From: Sphingomonadaceae bacterium
GTDB taxonomy: Bacteria; Pseudomonadota; Alphaproteobacteria; Sphingomonadales; Sphingomonadaceae
Reading direction: 5' to 3'
Length of the DNA: 47,492 nt
NCBI GenBank assembly: GCA_016000085.1
Contig: JAECRT010000005.1
Span: 1-47,492, forward strand
The translations under genes and the position numbers were made by a program. The notes below the pieces were generated by a model. The model saw only the letters and a list, made by a program, of their open reading frames with translations, was not told where the DNA came from and did no database searches. Below are positions 9,155-17,423 of the stretch, in pieces. Numbering within the stretch: position 1 is the stretch's first letter; each line of letters starts with the position of its first letter.

Positions 9155-10306
9155 GTGGCGGTGCTGAACGAAGAACAGCAGATGCTCAAGGACATGGCAG
9201 CCGACTGGGCGCGCGAACGGATGCCCGTCACTGCGTTGCGGTCGCTCTACGACCATGGCGGCGGCGGACGCGCGGACTCGATCGGCTATGACCCGGAAGC
9301 CTGGGCCGAAATGGCGCAGATGGGCTGGACCGGCATCCTCGCACCGCAGGACCATGGCGGATCGGATTTCGGCTATCTCAGCCTGGGCCTCATATTGGAG
9401 GAAATGGGCAAGACGCTGGCCGCCTCGCCTCTGCTCAGTTCCGCGCTCGTCGCCGTCTCCGCACTACGAATGGGCGGGGACGACGCGCAACAGGCGCGCT
9501 GGCTGCCCGGCCTTGCGGACGGTTCGGTCATCGGCACATTAGCGTTGGACGAAGGGCCGCATCATGCGCCCGAACGCCTTGCGCTCGCCGCAACGCCATC
9601 GGGCGACGGCTGGACGCTCAGCGGCATCAAGCGCCCGGTGCAGGACGGCATGGTCGCCCATCTGGCGATCGTGGCCGCCCACACATCGGGCGCGCCAGGG
9701 GTACGTGACGGGATCACGCTGTTCCTCGTCGACACCGCCGCGCCCGGCCTGACCCGAACGCCGCTCGACCAGATCGACGCCCGGCTCCCAGCGACCTTCA
9801 CATTCGACAAGGTAATTGTTTCGCCCGATGCTGTGCTGGGCGAAGTGGGCCAGGGCGCCGATTTGCTCGACGCGCTGCGCGACCGGGCGGCGGTCGGCAT
9901 CGCGGCGGAAATGCTGGGCAGCGCCAGCCAGGCGTTCGACACCATCCTCGATTATCTGCGCACCCGCGTGCAATTCGGCGCCATTATCGGGTCATTTCAG
10001 GCGCTACAGCATCGCGCAGCATGTCTTTTCGGCGAATTGCAACTCACCCGCTCGGCGGTGGAACTGGCGCTGGTCGCGATCGACGAAGGCGACACAGCGC
10101 TCCCTGCCCTCGCCTCGCTGGCCAAGGCGACAGCGGGCGACACATTGCACGCCATCTCGTCGCAGATGGTGCAACTCCATGGCGGCATCGGCATGACTCA
10201 CGAACATGACGCCGGCCTTTATCTCAAGCGCGCACGCGTTGCAGAGCAATGCTACGGTTCGACAGCCTGGCACCGCGAACGCTGGGCGCGGCTCAACGGT
10301 TATTGA
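9155..10306 (+). CDS. Acyl-CoA dehydrogenase, beta-type subunit
   Basis: 383 aa, begins at GTG after GGGAGGA with eight bases spacing; no in-frame ATG with a ribosome site is nearby. N-terminal 'MAVLNEEQQMLKDMAADWA' and C-terminal 'QLHGGIGMTHEHDAGLYLKR' are typical of the beta partner in heteromeric FadE pairs. The central 'TEP.SGSD' flavin stretch is degenerate ('LALDEGPHHAPE'). It likely assembles with the product of 7929-9110 to dehydrogenate a sterically demanding acyl-CoA. The MDR gene follows after 8 bases. Confidence 0.88.
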   Translation: MAVLNEEQQMLKDMAADWARERMPVTALRSLYDHGGGGRADSIGYDPEAWAEMAQMGWTGILAPQDHGGSDFGYLSLGLILEEMGKTLAASPLLSSALVAVSALRMGGDDAQQARWLPGLADGSVIGTLALDEGPHHAPERLALAATPSGDGWTLSGIKRPVQDGMVAHLAIVAAHTSGAPGVRDGITLFLVDTAAPGLTRTPLDQIDARLPATFTFDKVIVSPDAVLGEVGQGADLLDALRDRAAVGIAAEMLGSASQAFDTILDYLRTRVQFGAIIGSFQALQHRAACLFGELQLTRSAVELALVAIDEGDTALPALASLAKATAGDTLHAISSQMVQLHGGIGMTHEHDAGLYLKRARVAEQCYGSTAWHRERWARLNGY

Positions 10307-10314
10307 GGCAGCGA

Positions 10315-11331
10315 ATGACACAATCCCGCGAAATCCATCTCGTCCGCCGCCCAGTAGGAACCCCCGTCGCAACAGACTTTGATACCATTCAAATCCCCAT
10401 AGCCCCACCAGCGGCCGGCGAGGTACAGGTTCGCAATCTATGGATGGCCATCGACCCCGCGATGCGTGGCAGAATGAGCGACGCCAAAAGCTACGTCCCG
10501 CCCTTCGCCCTCGACGCACCGATGGAAGGCCCGGCAATCGGTGAAGTGATCGCATCGAATGATCCCGCCTTTGCGCCTGGCGACCTCGTTTTCTCCCGGC
10601 TGGGCTGGCGCGAAATCTTCAACGCCCCCGCCAGCGCGCTTCAGTTGCGCGACAAGACCGCCCTCCCCTCGCAGGCATGGCTATGTTTCGCCGGGATGCC
10701 TGGCCTCACCGCTTATGCAGGCCTGGTCCGCGTTGCCACGCTCAAGGCGGGTGACGTCGTGTTCGTGTCGGCCGCGTCCGGTGCCGTCGGATCGATCGCC
10801 TGTCAGATCGCCCGGAACATGGGGTGCAAAGTCATCGGATCGGCAGGCGGCCCGGACAAGACGGCCTTCCTGCGCGACATACTCAAGGTCGACGCCGCCA
10901 TCGACTATAAGGCCGAACCAAGTTTGACCAAAGCGCTGGCCCGCGAGGTCAAGGCCATCGGCGCAACCGGCATCGACGTCTATTTCGACAATGTCGGCGG
11001 CGACCATTTGCAGGCGGCGCTGGCGCTGGCGAACAATTTCGCCCGCTTCGCCATCTGCGGCATGATCTCGCAATATAATGTGACCGGCGCGCCTACCGTC
11101 CCGCGCAACCTCACCATGCTGATGACCAAGCGCATCCGCATGGAAGGCTACATCGCGCTCGATCATATGGATCTGGAGACCGAGATGGTCGAACAGATGA
11201 CCGCCTGGAACGTCGCCGGTCAGATGGCATCGGCCGAAACCGTCTATGACGGGATCGACAAGGCGCTCGACGCCTTCAACGGCCTGTTCACCGGCGCGAA
11301 TATCGGCCGCACCATGGTCAAACTCAGCTAA
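10315..11331 (+). CDS. NADP-dependent MDR oxidoreductase (PTGR/CurA-like)
   Basis: Zinc-free medium-chain reductase, 338 aa, of the 2-alkenal/prostaglandin reductase branch. It has 'MAIDPAMRGRMSD' near residues 44-56, typical of this branch, and the Rossmann loop 'AASGAVGS' at 153-160. The family reduces alpha,beta-unsaturated ketones or aldehydes with NADPH. The ATG at 10315 follows GAGGCAGCGA just after the preceding stop. Within an operon of acyl-CoA dehydrogenases it may reduce an enone intermediate; this is inference. Confidence 0.87.
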   Translation: MTQSREIHLVRRPVGTPVATDFDTIQIPIAPPAAGEVQVRNLWMAIDPAMRGRMSDAKSYVPPFALDAPMEGPAIGEVIASNDPAFAPGDLVFSRLGWREIFNAPASALQLRDKTALPSQAWLCFAGMPGLTAYAGLVRVATLKAGDVVFVSAASGAVGSIACQIARNMGCKVIGSAGGPDKTAFLRDILKVDAAIDYKAEPSLTKALAREVKAIGATGIDVYFDNVGGDHLQAALALANNFARFAICGMISQYNVTGAPTVPRNLTMLMTKRIRMEGYIALDHMDLETEMVEQMTAWNVAGQMASAETVYDGIDKALDAFNGLFTGANIGRTMVKLS

Positions 11332-11349
11332 GCCCTGGAGCACAAAAGC

Positions 11350-12558
11350 ATGTATGATCTGCTCAAGGGGTTGCGCGTCGTCGAAGGCGCCGCCTTCATC
11401 GCCGGACCGTCCTGTGGCCTGCATCTCGCGCAAATGGGCGCGGAAGTCATCCGTTTCGACGCCATTGGCGGCGGCCCGGACTATCGCCGCTGGCCGATCG
11501 CGCCGGGCGGCGACAGCCTGTATTGGGAAGGGTTGAACAAGGGCAAGAAGTCGATCGCGATCGACCTTGCTCGCCCGGAAGGACGCGAACTCGCCGTCGC
11601 TCTGGCTACCGCACCGGGGGAAAATGCGGGTCTGTTTCTTACCAACTATCCGGTCAAGGGCTTCCTGTCCCACGAAGCGCTGGCGGCGAAGCGGGCGGAC
11701 ATCATTACCGCGCGCATCATGGGTTGGGCCGATGGATCGCCTGCCGTCGACTATACCATCAACGCGGCGGTCGGCGTGCCGCAGATGACTGGCCCGGCGG
11801 ATGATGATCGCCCGGTCAATCATGTCCTACCCGCTTGGGACTTGCTGGGCGGCGCTTATGCCGCATTTGCCATGACCTCCGCGCTGTTGCGCCGTAAACT
11901 CAGCGGAGAAGGCGCAGAAATCCGCGTGCCGTTGTCGGACCTCGCCGCATCCAGCCTGTCGCATCTGGGATCGGTCGCCGAGGTGCTGGCGGGCGGCGAT
12001 AGACCACGCATGGGCAACGACCTGTTCGGCGCTTTCGGGCGCGATTTCATGACGGCAGATGGTCAACGCCTGATCGTCGTCGCCATCACGCCGCGGCAAT
12101 GGACCGGCCTGGTCAAGACACTCGACCTGATCGATGCCATCGCGGCAATCGAAATGGAATTAGGTATGAACTTCGCCCAGAACGAAGGCGCGCGTTTCAT
12201 CCATCGCGCTCGCTTGTTCCCACTGTTCGAGGCAGCCTTCGCATCACGCACGGTCCAAACGCTAAAACCCGCGTTCGATGCGGGCGGCGTGACCTGGGGC
12301 GAATATCAGACGCTGCAACAGGCCGTAACCGGCGATCCGCGCCTTTTCACTGACAACCCGCTGTTCGAGACGCTGACCCATCCCAGCGGTCTGACCTATC
12401 CGACCTCCGGTCCGGCAGGGACATTAGCCGGGGAAGCCCGTCACCATGTTGCGACCGCACCGCGCCTTGGCGAACATACCGATCAGGTGCTGAGCGATGT
12501 CTTGGGCCTCGACAGCGCCGCGATCGGGCAACTGCATGACCGGGGACTGGTGGCATGA
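11350..12558 (+). CDS. CaiB/BaiF-type (class III) CoA-transferase
   Basis: 402 aa; moves CoA from a donor thioester to a carboxylic acid through an enzyme-bound anhydride. The N-terminus ('MYDLLKGLRVVEGAAFIAGP', 'LAQMGAEVIRFDAIGGG') is the class III pattern. Spacing from the later GEG turn puts the catalytic carboxylate at Asp164 in 'VLPAWDLLGG'. The stop overlaps the next start by four bases (ATGA), so it is translationally coupled to the hot-dog hydratase. Donor and acceptor are unknown. An intramolecular CoA transfer, as done by mesaconyl-CoA transferase, is possible given its neighbour. Confidence 0.88.
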   Translation: MYDLLKGLRVVEGAAFIAGPSCGLHLAQMGAEVIRFDAIGGGPDYRRWPIAPGGDSLYWEGLNKGKKSIAIDLARPEGRELAVALATAPGENAGLFLTNYPVKGFLSHEALAAKRADIITARIMGWADGSPAVDYTINAAVGVPQMTGPADDDRPVNHVLPAWDLLGGAYAAFAMTSALLRRKLSGEGAEIRVPLSDLAASSLSHLGSVAEVLAGGDRPRMGNDLFGAFGRDFMTADGQRLIVVAITPRQWTGLVKTLDLIDAIAAIEMELGMNFAQNEGARFIHRARLFPLFEAAFASRTVQTLKPAFDAGGVTWGEYQTLQQAVTGDPRLFTDNPLFETLTHPSGLTYPTSGPAGTLAGEARHHVATAPRLGEHTDQVLSDVLGLDSAAIGQLHDRGLVA

Positions 12559-13379
12559 GCATCGAAGCAACCGACGTCGCCCATTGGCGCGAATGGATCG
12601 GCAAGACCGAAAGTTGCACCGAATTGCTGGATCGCACCGCGCTCACGCGGTTCGCCGCCGCCATCGGCGAGCCCCTGGATGTAGACCATGTCCAACCGTC
12701 GCTCGCGCACTGGGCGTTTTTCCTGCCGGTTGCCGCCGCAGACCAGATCGACCTGGATGGTCACCCCAAGCGCGGCGGCTTCCTGCCGCCGATCCACCTC
12801 CCTCGCCGCATGTTTGCCGCCTCGGACATGACGTTCGGCGCGCCACTGTTGCTGGATTGGGAAGCGACCCGAGAATCCACCGTGCTGGATGTCGTGCATA
12901 AGTCCGGGCGCAGCGGCGACCTGATCCTCGTCACGGTCGAGCATCGAATCATGCAGGCCAATGCCGAGCATGTCCGTGAAAAGCAGACCATCGTTTATCG
13001 GGATGGAGGCAGCGCAACGGCAGCCATCCTGCCTACGGCCGTTGACACGCAGCCAGATGATATAGTGTGGCATCCCTGCCCGGTTGATCTGTTCCGTTTT
13101 TCTGCCGTCACCTTTAACAGCCACCGCATCCATTATGACCTGCCCTATGCGATGGTGGAGGAGGGTTATCCCGGCCTCGTCATCCACGGCCCTTTCACCG
13201 CCACACGGCTGTTCGCCCATGCACGGCGTGGCGGTCGATCACCCCGCGCCTTTGCCTTTCGGGCAGTAGCGCCCGTGTTTTGCGGACAGGATGTGGTGGT
13301 GCGAGAAGATACAACGGGCCGATGCCGCGCCGTCCGGTGCGACGGCGCCGACGCCATGGTCGCAGATGTTTCTTATTGA
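12555..13379 (+). CDS. Hot-dog-fold acyl-CoA hydratase (HTD2/mesaconyl-CoA hydratase-like)
   Basis: 274 aa. It has the N-terminal 'FAS1-like' hot-dog half with 'GGFLPPIHLPRRMFAASD', and a C-terminal half with 'FNSHRIHYDLPYAM' and 'GYPGLVIHGPFTATRL', the active-site pattern of MaoC-like hydratases including HTD2 and beta-methylmalyl/mesaconyl-C4-CoA hydratases. It would hydrate or dehydrate an enoyl-CoA. ATGA overlap with the CoA-transferase indicates coupling. The operon seems to end here; the gap to the next gene holds a regulatory element. Confidence 0.85.
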   Translation: MSIEATDVAHWREWIGKTESCTELLDRTALTRFAAAIGEPLDVDHVQPSLAHWAFFLPVAAADQIDLDGHPKRGGFLPPIHLPRRMFAASDMTFGAPLLLDWEATRESTVLDVVHKSGRSGDLILVTVEHRIMQANAEHVREKQTIVYRDGGSATAAILPTAVDTQPDDIVWHPCPVDLFRFSAVTFNSHRIHYDLPYAMVEEGYPGLVIHGPFTATRLFAHARRGGRSPRAFAFRAVAPVFCGQDVVVREDTTGRCRAVRCDGADAMVADVSY

Positions 13380-13392
13380 TTCAAATACTGCC

Positions 13393-13412
13393 CTATAGTG
13401 CAATATTAATTG
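13393..13412 (+). promoter_or_regulatory. CTATAGTGCAATA element before ACAD/thiolase pair
   Basis: CTATAGTGCAATATTAATTG agrees at 17 of 20 positions with the copy at 17297-17316. TATAGT could be a -10 box with the GTGCAAT part at the transcription start, making it an operator. CAAT-N4-ATTG gives weak dyad symmetry. It lies 57 bases before the start codon. Confidence 0.5.
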
Positions 13413-13469
13413 ACGCGAGATGTGCTGGAGCGATAGGCTGAGCACATCCGCCCGGAGAGGAGAATCCCG

Positions 13470-14624
13470 ATGGACGCCGAGACGTTCGATCTGTTCCGCA
13501 CCACCGTCCAGCGCTTTGTCGCCGAAAAGCTCATTCCCGCAGAAGATGCGGTGGAGGAGGCGGACGCCGTTCCTGAATCCATCATCCAGCAGATGCGCGA
13601 AATGGGTCTGTTCGGCCTGTCCGTGCCAGAGGAATATGGCGGCATCGGCTGCACCATGGCGGAAGAAGCCGCGATCATCCGGGAGATCACCCGCGCATCG
13701 GTCGTGTTCCGATCGGTCATCGGCACTACGGTCGGCATTGGCAGCCAGGGCATCGTCATGGACGGGACCGAAGAGCAGAAGCGCGAATGGCTGCCGAAAT
13801 TCGCGACTGGCGAGGCCATCGCGAGCTTTGGTTTGACGGAACCCGAAGCCGGATCTGACGCTGCTTCGCTACGCACGGTCGCTATCAAAGATGGCGACAA
13901 TTATCGGATCACCGGCACCAAGCGCTATATCACCAACGCCCCGCGTGCGAACGTATTCAGCCTGATGGCGCGCACCGAACCGGATGTGAAGGGTGCGGCG
14001 GGCATTTCCGCCTTCATCTTGCCGGCCGACACGCCGGGCATCTCGCTGGGGAAGCCCGACAAGAAAATGGGCCAGAAAGGCGCAGTGACCACCGACGTCA
14101 TTCTGGATGATGTCGTTGTGCCTGCTTCCAGCATCATCGGTGGCGTACCGGGGTGTGGCTTCAAGACCGCGATGAAGGTGCTGGACCGGGGTCGTATCCA
14201 TATTGCCGCCGTGGCGCTCGGCATGTGCCAGCGCCTGATCGACATGAGCCTGCAATATGCGATGGAGCGCAAGCAGTTCGGCCAGCGCATCGCGGATTTT
14301 CAGCTGGTGCAGGCCATGCTCGCCGACATGAAGGTGGATATGCTGACGACCGAAGCGTTGATGCAGTCGGTCGCCGCGAAATTCGACGCAGGCGAATCCG
14401 TCAGCCTGGAATGCGCGGCGCTCAAATATTATGCGTCCGAAGCAGTGGGGCGGATCGCCGACCGCGCGGTGCAGATCTATGGTGGCGCGGGTTATATGGC
14501 CGAATATAAGGTCGAGCGCTTCTATCGCGATGTCCGGTTGCTGCGCATCTATGAAGGCACCAGCCAGATCCAGCAGACCATCATCGCCAAGCAGATGATC
14601 CGGCAGGCAGAGGCCGCCGCCTGA
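13470..14624 (+). CDS. Acyl-CoA dehydrogenase (canonical, homotetrameric type)
   Basis: 384 aa, the usual length for short/medium-chain enzymes. It shows 'FGLTEPEAGSDAASLRT', 'MERKQFGQRIADFQLVQ' and 'IYEGTSQIQ' with catalytic Glu362. Start codon preceded by GGAGAGGAGAATCCCG. It introduces a 2,3-double bond into an acyl-CoA and passes electrons to ETF. It is followed by a thiolase 26 bases on, so both probably act late in the same beta-oxidation cycle; the hydratase and hydroxyacyl dehydrogenase would be supplied by neighbouring operons. Confidence 0.93.
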   Translation: MDAETFDLFRTTVQRFVAEKLIPAEDAVEEADAVPESIIQQMREMGLFGLSVPEEYGGIGCTMAEEAAIIREITRASVVFRSVIGTTVGIGSQGIVMDGTEEQKREWLPKFATGEAIASFGLTEPEAGSDAASLRTVAIKDGDNYRITGTKRYITNAPRANVFSLMARTEPDVKGAAGISAFILPADTPGISLGKPDKKMGQKGAVTTDVILDDVVVPASSIIGGVPGCGFKTAMKVLDRGRIHIAAVALGMCQRLIDMSLQYAMERKQFGQRIADFQLVQAMLADMKVDMLTTEALMQSVAAKFDAGESVSLECAALKYYASEAVGRIADRAVQIYGGAGYMAEYKVERFYRDVRLLRIYEGTSQIQQTIIAKQMIRQAEAAA

Positions 14625-14650
14625 CCCCTTCTTTTCGACAAGGATATCCC

Positions 14651-15847
14651 ATGCGCAGAGCCGCCATCGTCGCTCCCATCCGTACTGCCGTCGGCAAATA
14701 TGGCGGATCGCTGAAATCCATAAGCGCCGGTGATCTGGGCGCTGTCATCCTAAAAGCCCTGGTCGAGCGCACGAAGATCGACCCGGAACGGATCGACGAC
14801 GTGGTTTTCAGCCAGGGTTATGGCAATGGCGAAGCGCCCTGTATCGGTCGCTGGGCGGCGCTGGCGGCGGGCCTGCCAGAAAGCATCCCCGGCGTGCAAC
14901 TGGATCGCCGTTGCGGTTCGGGCCTTCAGGCCGTGATCGATGCCGCGATGCGCATCCAGACCGGCGCGGCCGATATCGTGATCGCAGGTGGTGTGGAAAG
15001 CATGTCCAATGTCGAATATTATTCGATGGACCATCGCTGGGGCGCGCGGTCAGGCTCCACCCAGTTTCACGATCGCCTGACCCGCGGCCGAGTGATGTCG
15101 CAGCCGATTGCCCGCTATGGCGTGATCAGCGGCATGATCGAGACGGCGAACAATCTCGCCAATGATTACAATATTAGCCGCGAAGCGTGCGACGAATATG
15201 CCGCCATGAGCCACCAGCGCGCTACCGCCGCCTGGGCAGAAGGCAAGTTCGATGACGAACTCGTTCCTGTCGCCGTACCACAGCGTAAGGGCGATCCGCT
15301 GATCTTTGCCAGGGACGAAGGGATTCGCGCCGATGCGACACCGGAATCGCTGGCGCTACTCAAGCCCATCGAAAAGGGCGGCGTGGTGACGGCGGGCAAT
15401 GCAAGCCAGCAGAATGATGCGGCTGCAGCCTGCCTGGTTGTCGCCGAAGACAAGCTGAGCGAACTGGGCCTGGAACCCATGGGCTTTCTGCATAGCTGGG
15501 CTGCGGCGGGCTGCGATCCCTCGCGCATGGGCATTGGCCCTGTCCCGGCCGTCGAGCGGTTGTTTGCGCGGTCCGGCCTTGGCTGGAATGACATCGATCT
15601 GGTCGAACTCAACGAAGCGTTCGCGCCGCAGGTTCTGGCTTGCCTCAAAGGCTGGAACTGGGACGATCGCGACAAACTGAACGTCAATGGATCGGGCATT
15701 TCGCTCGGCCATCCGATCGGCGCGACGGGCGGCCGCATCCTCGCCAATCTGCTGCGCGAACTACAGCGGCGTGACGGGCGCTACGGCCTTGAAACCATGT
15801 GCATCGGCGGCGGGCAAGGGCTCGCGGCCGTGTTCGAGCGCGCCTGA
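14651..15847 (+). CDS. Acetyl-CoA acyltransferase (thiolase)
   Basis: 398 aa. Nucleophile Cys88 in 'LDRRCGSGLQA', 'NEAFAPQVL', His in 'SLGHPIGATGGR' and the second Cys in 'CIGGGQGLA' are all present. This is an active-looking thiolase of the degradative/biosynthetic class, cleaving a 3-ketoacyl-CoA with CoA. AAGGATATCCC precedes the ATG. Convergent with the EamA permease, with only 22 bases between stops. Confidence 0.93.
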   Translation: MRRAAIVAPIRTAVGKYGGSLKSISAGDLGAVILKALVERTKIDPERIDDVVFSQGYGNGEAPCIGRWAALAAGLPESIPGVQLDRRCGSGLQAVIDAAMRIQTGAADIVIAGGVESMSNVEYYSMDHRWGARSGSTQFHDRLTRGRVMSQPIARYGVISGMIETANNLANDYNISREACDEYAAMSHQRATAAWAEGKFDDELVPVAVPQRKGDPLIFARDEGIRADATPESLALLKPIEKGGVVTAGNASQQNDAAAACLVVAEDKLSELGLEPMGFLHSWAAAGCDPSRMGIGPVPAVERLFARSGLGWNDIDLVELNEAFAPQVLACLKGWNWDDRDKLNVNGSGISLGHPIGATGGRILANLLRELQRRDGRYGLETMCIGGGQGLAAVFERA

Positions 15848-15869
15848 TGACATGAAGGGGGCGGCATGA

Positions 15870-16760
15870 TCATGCCTGTCCCTTTCGATCCTGTGACAGC
15901 GCGATAAAGACCACGCCCATCAGCGCAAGCGTCCCGCCCCCAATCATGATCGGTGTGATGCGCGTATCGAAATAGAGCGACGCGAACAGCGTCGACATGA
16001 CCGGCGACGCCAGCATCAGCGGCATGACCGTCGATACCGGATAGCGTTGAAGCAGCCATGCCAACGTGCCCTGCCCAACCACGGTTGCCCCCACACAGGA
16101 AAAAGCGAACCACGCGATCGGCACCCAGCCGACATGAACCAGTCCCGCGATCGCCGGACGTTCGAACATCAGCGCGAAGGGCGCCAGCGTCACCACCCCC
16201 ATCAGGCCGTTCCAGGCCTGCCCGTTCATGACACTGACGCCGATCAGCTTGCGTTGCACCAGCGTCCCGCTGCCCCAGATCATCGCCGCGCTAGCCATGA
16301 CCAGCACCGCCGGGATCTCACCCAATATATGAGGATCGAAAACCAGCGCGGCGACGCCGGCAAAGGCAAGGATGACACCTGCGATCTTACCGGCGTTGAG
16401 CCGCTCTCCCAGCAGCAATGCTCCGAGCAACAGCGAGAAAGGGACGCTGAGTTGTCCTGCAATCGCCAGCGCCCCTACATTGGTTGCCATGAACAGCGCC
16501 AGATTGAGCAAGAGCAAGAAAAGCCCACCGTTTAGGAAGCCGTAGAGCATCAGCCAGCCGGTCCGACCCGGCATCACCCGCAGCGCGGGCGCGCAGATAA
16601 GGAACACCACGCCCATGCGCAGCGCCACCGACAATAGCGGCGCGCTCGCATCCACCACGACTTTCATGGCGATGACGTTCAGCGCGAACAATATGTTCGC
16701 GACCAGCACCAGCGCCATTGCAATCAACCCGAAGTGGCGGTTGCCCTGTCCTGACTCCAT
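15870..16760 (-). CDS. EamA/DMT-family permease
   Basis: Inner-membrane protein of 296 aa with about ten hydrophobic segments arranged as two EamA repeats (first half starting near 'IAMALVLVANILFALN', second near 'SAAMIWGSGTLVQRK'). DMT permeases export or import small metabolites; no substrate can be assigned. I start at the ATG at 16760 because AGGAAGGA lies upstream. The gene faces away from the cytochrome c gene and shares an element-rich gap with it. Confidence 0.85.
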   Translation of the reverse strand: MESGQGNRHFGLIAMALVLVANILFALNVIAMKVVVDASAPLLSVALRMGVVFLICAPALRVMPGRTGWLMLYGFLNGGLFLLLLNLALFMATNVGALAIAGQLSVPFSLLLGALLLGERLNAGKIAGVILAFAGVAALVFDPHILGEIPAVLVMASAAMIWGSGTLVQRKLIGVSVMNGQAWNGLMGVVTLAPFALMFERPAIAGLVHVGWVPIAWFAFSCVGATVVGQGTLAWLLQRYPVSTVMPLMLASPVMSTLFASLYFDTRITPIMIGGGTLALMGVVFIALSQDRKGQA

Positions 16761-16834
16761 GATACATCCTTCCTGCACAGGGACCGCGCGGGGAATGGCC
16801 GATTGCGCTTCAATCCCCGTTCAGACTCAGGCTG

Positions 16835-16867
16835 CTATAGCAATATTATTGCACACTGGTATAGAAT
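16835..16867. promoter_or_regulatory. Composite operator between EamA and cytochrome c genes
   Basis: Contains a perfect 13-base palindrome GCAATATTATTGC (16840-16852). Read minus, it gives CTATACCAGTGTGCAATAAT towards EamA; read plus, TGCACACTGGTATAGAAT (16850-16867) towards the cytochrome. It is the most symmetric copy of the shared element and may serve both directions. Confidence 0.5.
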
Positions 16868-16897
16868 CAGGCGCATAGCGAAGGGAAGATACCAAGC

Positions 16898-17281
16898 ATG
16901 ATAATCGCGCGTAATTTGACTATGCTGACATTCGCCGTCGCCGCCATGGCGGCGACGCCCGTCCTTGCTCAGGCCGGGGATGCCGCCAAGGGCAAGACGG
17001 TGTTCGCCCGTTGCGCGCTGTGTCACGATGTAAAGCCCGGCCCCAAGAAGATGGGGCCAAATCTGGCGGGCCTATTCGGCCGCACATCCGGAACCACGGC
17101 GGGGTTCACCTATTCGCCTGCCATGCAGAAGGCGAAAATTCGCTGGGACGCAAAAACGCTCGATGCGTTTCTTACCAAGCCCAGCGGGCTGGTGCCGGGC
17201 AATCGCATGGCTTTTGCCGGTGTGCCGGTAGCGGCGGATCGCGCAAACCTGATCGCCTATCTGAAAGCAGAAGCCAAATAA
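16898..17281 (+). CDS. Exported mono-haem cytochrome c (class I)
   Basis: Periplasmic electron carrier, 127 aa. Signal peptide of about 25 residues ending 'TPVLAQA', haem site C39-A-L-C42-H43 and axial Met104 in 'GNRMAFAG', with 'KMGPNLAGLFGR' between. It looks like the c2/c550 type. Monocistronic by position, between two regulatory elements. It could take electrons from the PQQ dehydrogenase encoded at 35944, which has its own haem c domain; this pairing is inferred. Confidence 0.93.
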   Translation: MIIARNLTMLTFAVAAMAATPVLAQAGDAAKGKTVFARCALCHDVKPGPKKMGPNLAGLFGRTSGTTAGFTYSPAMQKAKIRWDAKTLDAFLTKPSGLVPGNRMAFAGVPVAADRANLIAYLKAEAK

Positions 17282-17296
17282 GCGATGAAAAGTATC

Positions 17297-17316
17297 CTAT
17301 AGTGCAATAATTCTTG
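17297..17316 (+). promoter_or_regulatory. CTATAGTGCAATAATTCTTG element before CoA-transferase operon
   Basis: Nearly identical to the 13393 copy. It includes a 12-base imperfect dyad CAATAATTCTTG (one mismatched pair). If TATAGT is the -10 box, the long hairpin at 17322-17381 would lie in the 5' leader. Confidence 0.5.
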
Positions 17317-17321
17317 TGCTG

Positions 17322-17381
17322 CGCTCCTGTCCCCGCTATTTGTTGGATCAAGAGATACGACAAATAGCGGGGACAGGAGCG
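17322..17381. repeat. Perfect 22-bp inverted repeat (leader hairpin)
   Basis: Arms 17322-17343 and 17360-17381 are perfectly complementary and enclose a 16-base loop (17344-17359). The arm core is CCCCGCTATTTGT / ACAAATAGCGGGG. There is no T-run after either arm, so it is not a normal intrinsic terminator. It lies between the cytochrome c stop and the CoA-transferase start (17424), probably in the leader of that operon. It could be an RNA hairpin, a dimeric operator or a REP-like palindrome. Confidence 0.85.
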
Positions 17382-17423
17382 GATGCGCATCGTTGAAGGC
17401 ATGGCAGCAGGCGAGGCGGCACG

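Noticed and set aside
17322..17381. Intrinsic terminator for cytochrome c
   Set aside because: Strong stem but no U-tract follows; kept as an unexplained inverted repeat instead.
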